A stretch of 41,933 nucleotides of DNA from Selenomonas sp. Lineage in GTDB: Bacteria; Bacillota; Negativicutes; Selenomonadales; Selenomonadaceae. Under the pieces are notes generated by a model. It ran no database searches. It was given only the letters and a program-made list of their open reading frames with translations, and was not told the origin of the DNA. Position 1 is the stretch's first letter. Every line of letters starts with the position of its first letter. Below, piece after piece: positions 40,283 to 41,933 of the stretch. Location of the stretch: NCBI RefSeq assembly GCF_022771645.1, contig NZ_JALFCU010000068.1:1-41933 (forward strand), written 5' to 3'. The translations under genes and the position numbers were made by a program.

Positions 40283-41933
40283 TTATTTTGCGAGGACGCT
40301 CTTCATCGTCTTGACGACATTCTCTTTCGTGAAGCCGAACTTCTCGAAGAGCTTCGCGGCCGGTGCGGAGGCGCCGAAGCCTTTCATCGTGACGGTCGCG
40401 CCGTCAAGGCCGACGTATTTGCCCCAGCCGAAGTCGGCTGCCGCTTCAACGGCGACGCGGGCGCGGACGGCGTTCGGGAGGATGCTCTCTTTGTACGCAT
40501 CGCTCTGCGCGTCGAACAGTTCTTCGCACGGCATGGAGACGACGCGGACGTCGATGCCCTCTTTCGCGAGCTCCTGCTGCGCGTCGATGGCGAGGCTGAC
40601 TTCCGAGCCCGTGCCGATGAGGATGCCCTGCATCGCCTTCGGGTCTTTCGCCTCGGAGACGACGTACGCGCCCTTGAGTGCGTCTTTCGACGAGCCGGGG
40701 AGTTGCGGGAGGTTCTGTCGCGTGAGCGCGAGGACGGTCGGCGTATGCTTGCTCGTAATGGCGAGGTACCAGCCGGCGGCCGTCTCCGTTGCGTCCGCCG
40801 GACGGAACGTGTTGACGTTCGGCAGGGCGCGCCACATGGCGAGCTGCTCGATCGGTTCGTGTGTCGGGCCGTCTTCGCCGACGCCGATGCTGTCATGCGT
40901 GAAGACGTACGTCACGGGCAGACCCATGAGCGCGGCGAGGCGCGCCATCGGCTTCGTATAGTCAGAGAAGACGAAGAATGTCGCAATGTACGTGCGCAGG
41001 CCGCCGTGGAGCGTGATGCCGTTTGCGATGGCCGTCATGGCGAACTCGCGCACGCCGAAGTGCAGGTTGCGACCGCTGTAGTCTTCCTTGCTGAAGTCGC
41101 CAGCGTCCTTCATGTTCGTCTTGTTCGACGGCGCGAGGTCGGCGCTGCCGCCGAAGAGGTTCGGCAGCTGGTCTTTCAGGCGGTTGATCATGATGCCGGA
41201 CAGGCCGCGCGTCGCCTGCGGCTTGTCTTCGTACGCCCAGAACGCCTCGTCGTTGAGGAGCGCGTCCGCATCGACCGGCGCATGGAACTTGTCCCAAAGG
41301 GCTTTTGCTTCGGGGAATTTCGCAGCGTAGTCGGCGAACAGCTTGTTCCATTTTTCTTCCGCTTCTGCGCCTTTTTTCGCGAGATCGGCGTAATGCGCAT
41401 AGACGTCGTCCGGGATGTTGAATGATTTGTCCGGTTCCGGCCAGCCGAGGAATTCTTTCAGCGCCTTGACGTTTTCGACGCCGAGCGGCTCGCCGTGAGC
41501 GCTGGCCTTGCCCTGTTTCGCAGGGCAGCCGTAGCCGATTTCCGTCTTGACCGTGATGAACGACGGATGCTCCTTGTCGGCTTTCGCCTCTTCGATGGCT
41601 TTGCCGATGGCTGCGAGGTCGTTGCCGTCCTCGACCGTGATGGTCTGGAAGCCGAACGCTTTCATACGTTCCTGCACGTTCTCGCGGAAGGCGATGTCCG
41701 TGCTGCCTTCGATCGAGATGCGGTTGCTGTCGTAGAGGACGATGAGCTTCGACAGGCCGAGCGTGCCGGCGAGCGAGAAGGCCTCGGACGAGATGCCCTC
41801 CATCATGCAGCCGTCGCCGCCGAGCGCGAACGTGTAGTGGTCGACGATGGGGAAGCCTGGCTTGTTGAACGTCGCGGCGAGATGCGCCTCGGCCATCGCC
41901 ATGCCGACGGCCATGCCCATGCCGGCGCCAAGC
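40283..41933 (-). CDS. tkt: Transketolase (5' end beyond the window)
   Basis: The C-terminal 549 or so residues of a transketolase, a thiamine-diphosphate enzyme of the pentose-phosphate pathway. The visible part starts LGAGMGMAVGMAMAEAH and includes the ThDP-binding GGDGCMMEG, SNRISIEG, the pyrimidine-domain GGSADLAPSNKT, HFGVREFAMTAIANG, and THDSIGVGEDGPTHEPIEQL with conserved Glu and His residues. The C-terminal domain is complete. The first roughly 110 residues and the promoter lie outside the window. Confidence 0.96.
   Translation of the reverse strand, partial: LGAGMGMAVGMAMAEAHLAATFNKPGFPIVDHYTFALGGDGCMMEGISSEAFSLAGTLGLSKLIVLYDSNRISIEGSTDIAFRENVQERMKAFGFQTITVEDGNDLAAIGKAIEEAKADKEHPSFITVKTEIGYGCPAKQGKASAHGEPLGVENVKALKEFLGWPEPDKSFNIPDDVYAHYADLAKKGAEAEEKWNKLFADYAAKFPEAKALWDKFHAPVDADALLNDEAFWAYEDKPQATRGLSGIMINRLKDQLPNLFGGSADLAPSNKTNMKDAGDFSKEDYSGRNLHFGVREFAMTAIANGITLHGGLRTYIATFFVFSDYTKPMARLAALMGLPVTYVFTHDSIGVGEDGPTHEPIEQLAMWRALPNVNTFRPADATETAAGWYLAITSKHTPTVLALTRQNLPQLPGSSKDALKGAYVVSEAKDPKAMQGILIGTGSEVSLAIDAQQELAKEGIDVRVVSMPCEELFDAQSDAYKESILPNAVRARVAVEAAADFGWGKYVGLDGATVTMKGFGASAPAAKLFEKFGFTKENVVKTMKSVLAK

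Noticed and set aside
1..41933. CRISPR array, tRNA, rRNA or insertion sequence
   Set aside because: No regularly spaced direct repeats, no tRNA-like cloverleaf and no transposase-like protein could be recognised on either strand.

Overview
The window is a G+C-rich bacterial chromosome segment (about 60% G+C judged by eye) with mostly minus-strand, tightly packed housekeeping genes. Gene content and order (yicC-remA-gmk-rpoZ-coaBC; sigH-rlmB-thyX-mrnC-cysS-ispF-ispD-PIN/TRAM-carD; sepF, mrnC, rqcH, a B12-riboswitch-controlled exported CbiK) point to a Firmicute of the Negativicutes, probably Selenomonadales. This is inference from gene families; no rRNA gene is present to confirm it. No tRNA, rRNA, CRISPR array or insertion sequence was seen.

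Layout. 1-2000: an operon of a YdjC-type deacetylase, a hotdog thioesterase and an HD-domain protein. 2067-3494: a signal-peptide-bearing cobaltochelatase CbiK behind a promoter, a cobalamin riboswitch and an intrinsic terminator. 3501-10897: sigH, then rlmB, thyX, mrnC, cysS, ispF, ispD, a PIN/TRAM membrane protein and carD, many of them overlapping or nearly so. 11047-12980: ftsZ (divergent) overlapping tcdA. 13061-13239: a complete miniature transcription unit encoding a 19-residue hydrophobic peptide. 13236-16961: eamA and thiE (minus), then a plus-strand pair, a SIMPL-domain protein and a membrane acyltransferase. 17031-21238: pepD, sepF and typA. 21347-21979: a BrnT/BrnA toxin-antitoxin module. 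22059-23509: metK behind a SAM-I riboswitch. 23525-33932: a five-gene defence island. 34045-38295: dapF-yicC-remA-gmk-rpoZ-coaBC. 38441-40204: rqcH on the plus strand. 40283-41933: transketolase, cut by the window end.

The most notable system is the island at 23525-33932. It reads, in transcription order, as an AlbA_2/Schlafen-type putative ATP-binding regulator, a 1085-residue SNF2-type helicase with a PLD-like N-terminus, a DUF4391 protein, a type III DNA methyltransferase (Mod) and a type III restriction subunit (Res). Mod carries a run of eight G (28336-28343) inside codons 34-37. With eight G the frame ends at codon 38; with seven or ten G the frame joins perfectly to a complete 617-residue methyltransferase. 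The gene is therefore very probably phase-variable by slipped-strand mispairing and is in the OFF register here. Its central target-recognition segment is clearly A+T-richer than its surroundings, suggesting exchange of specificity domains. Together these features suggest a phase-variable regulon controlled by DNA methylation (phasevarion) joined to an accessory helicase module.

Regulation is unusually legible: about fifteen promoters with good hexamers, two riboswitches, thirteen terminator-type hairpins (two of them bidirectional and one without a clear U-run), a pair of divergent promoters sharing one palindromic -35 hexamer (dapF/rqcH), and an inverted repeat inside the carD promoter spacer.
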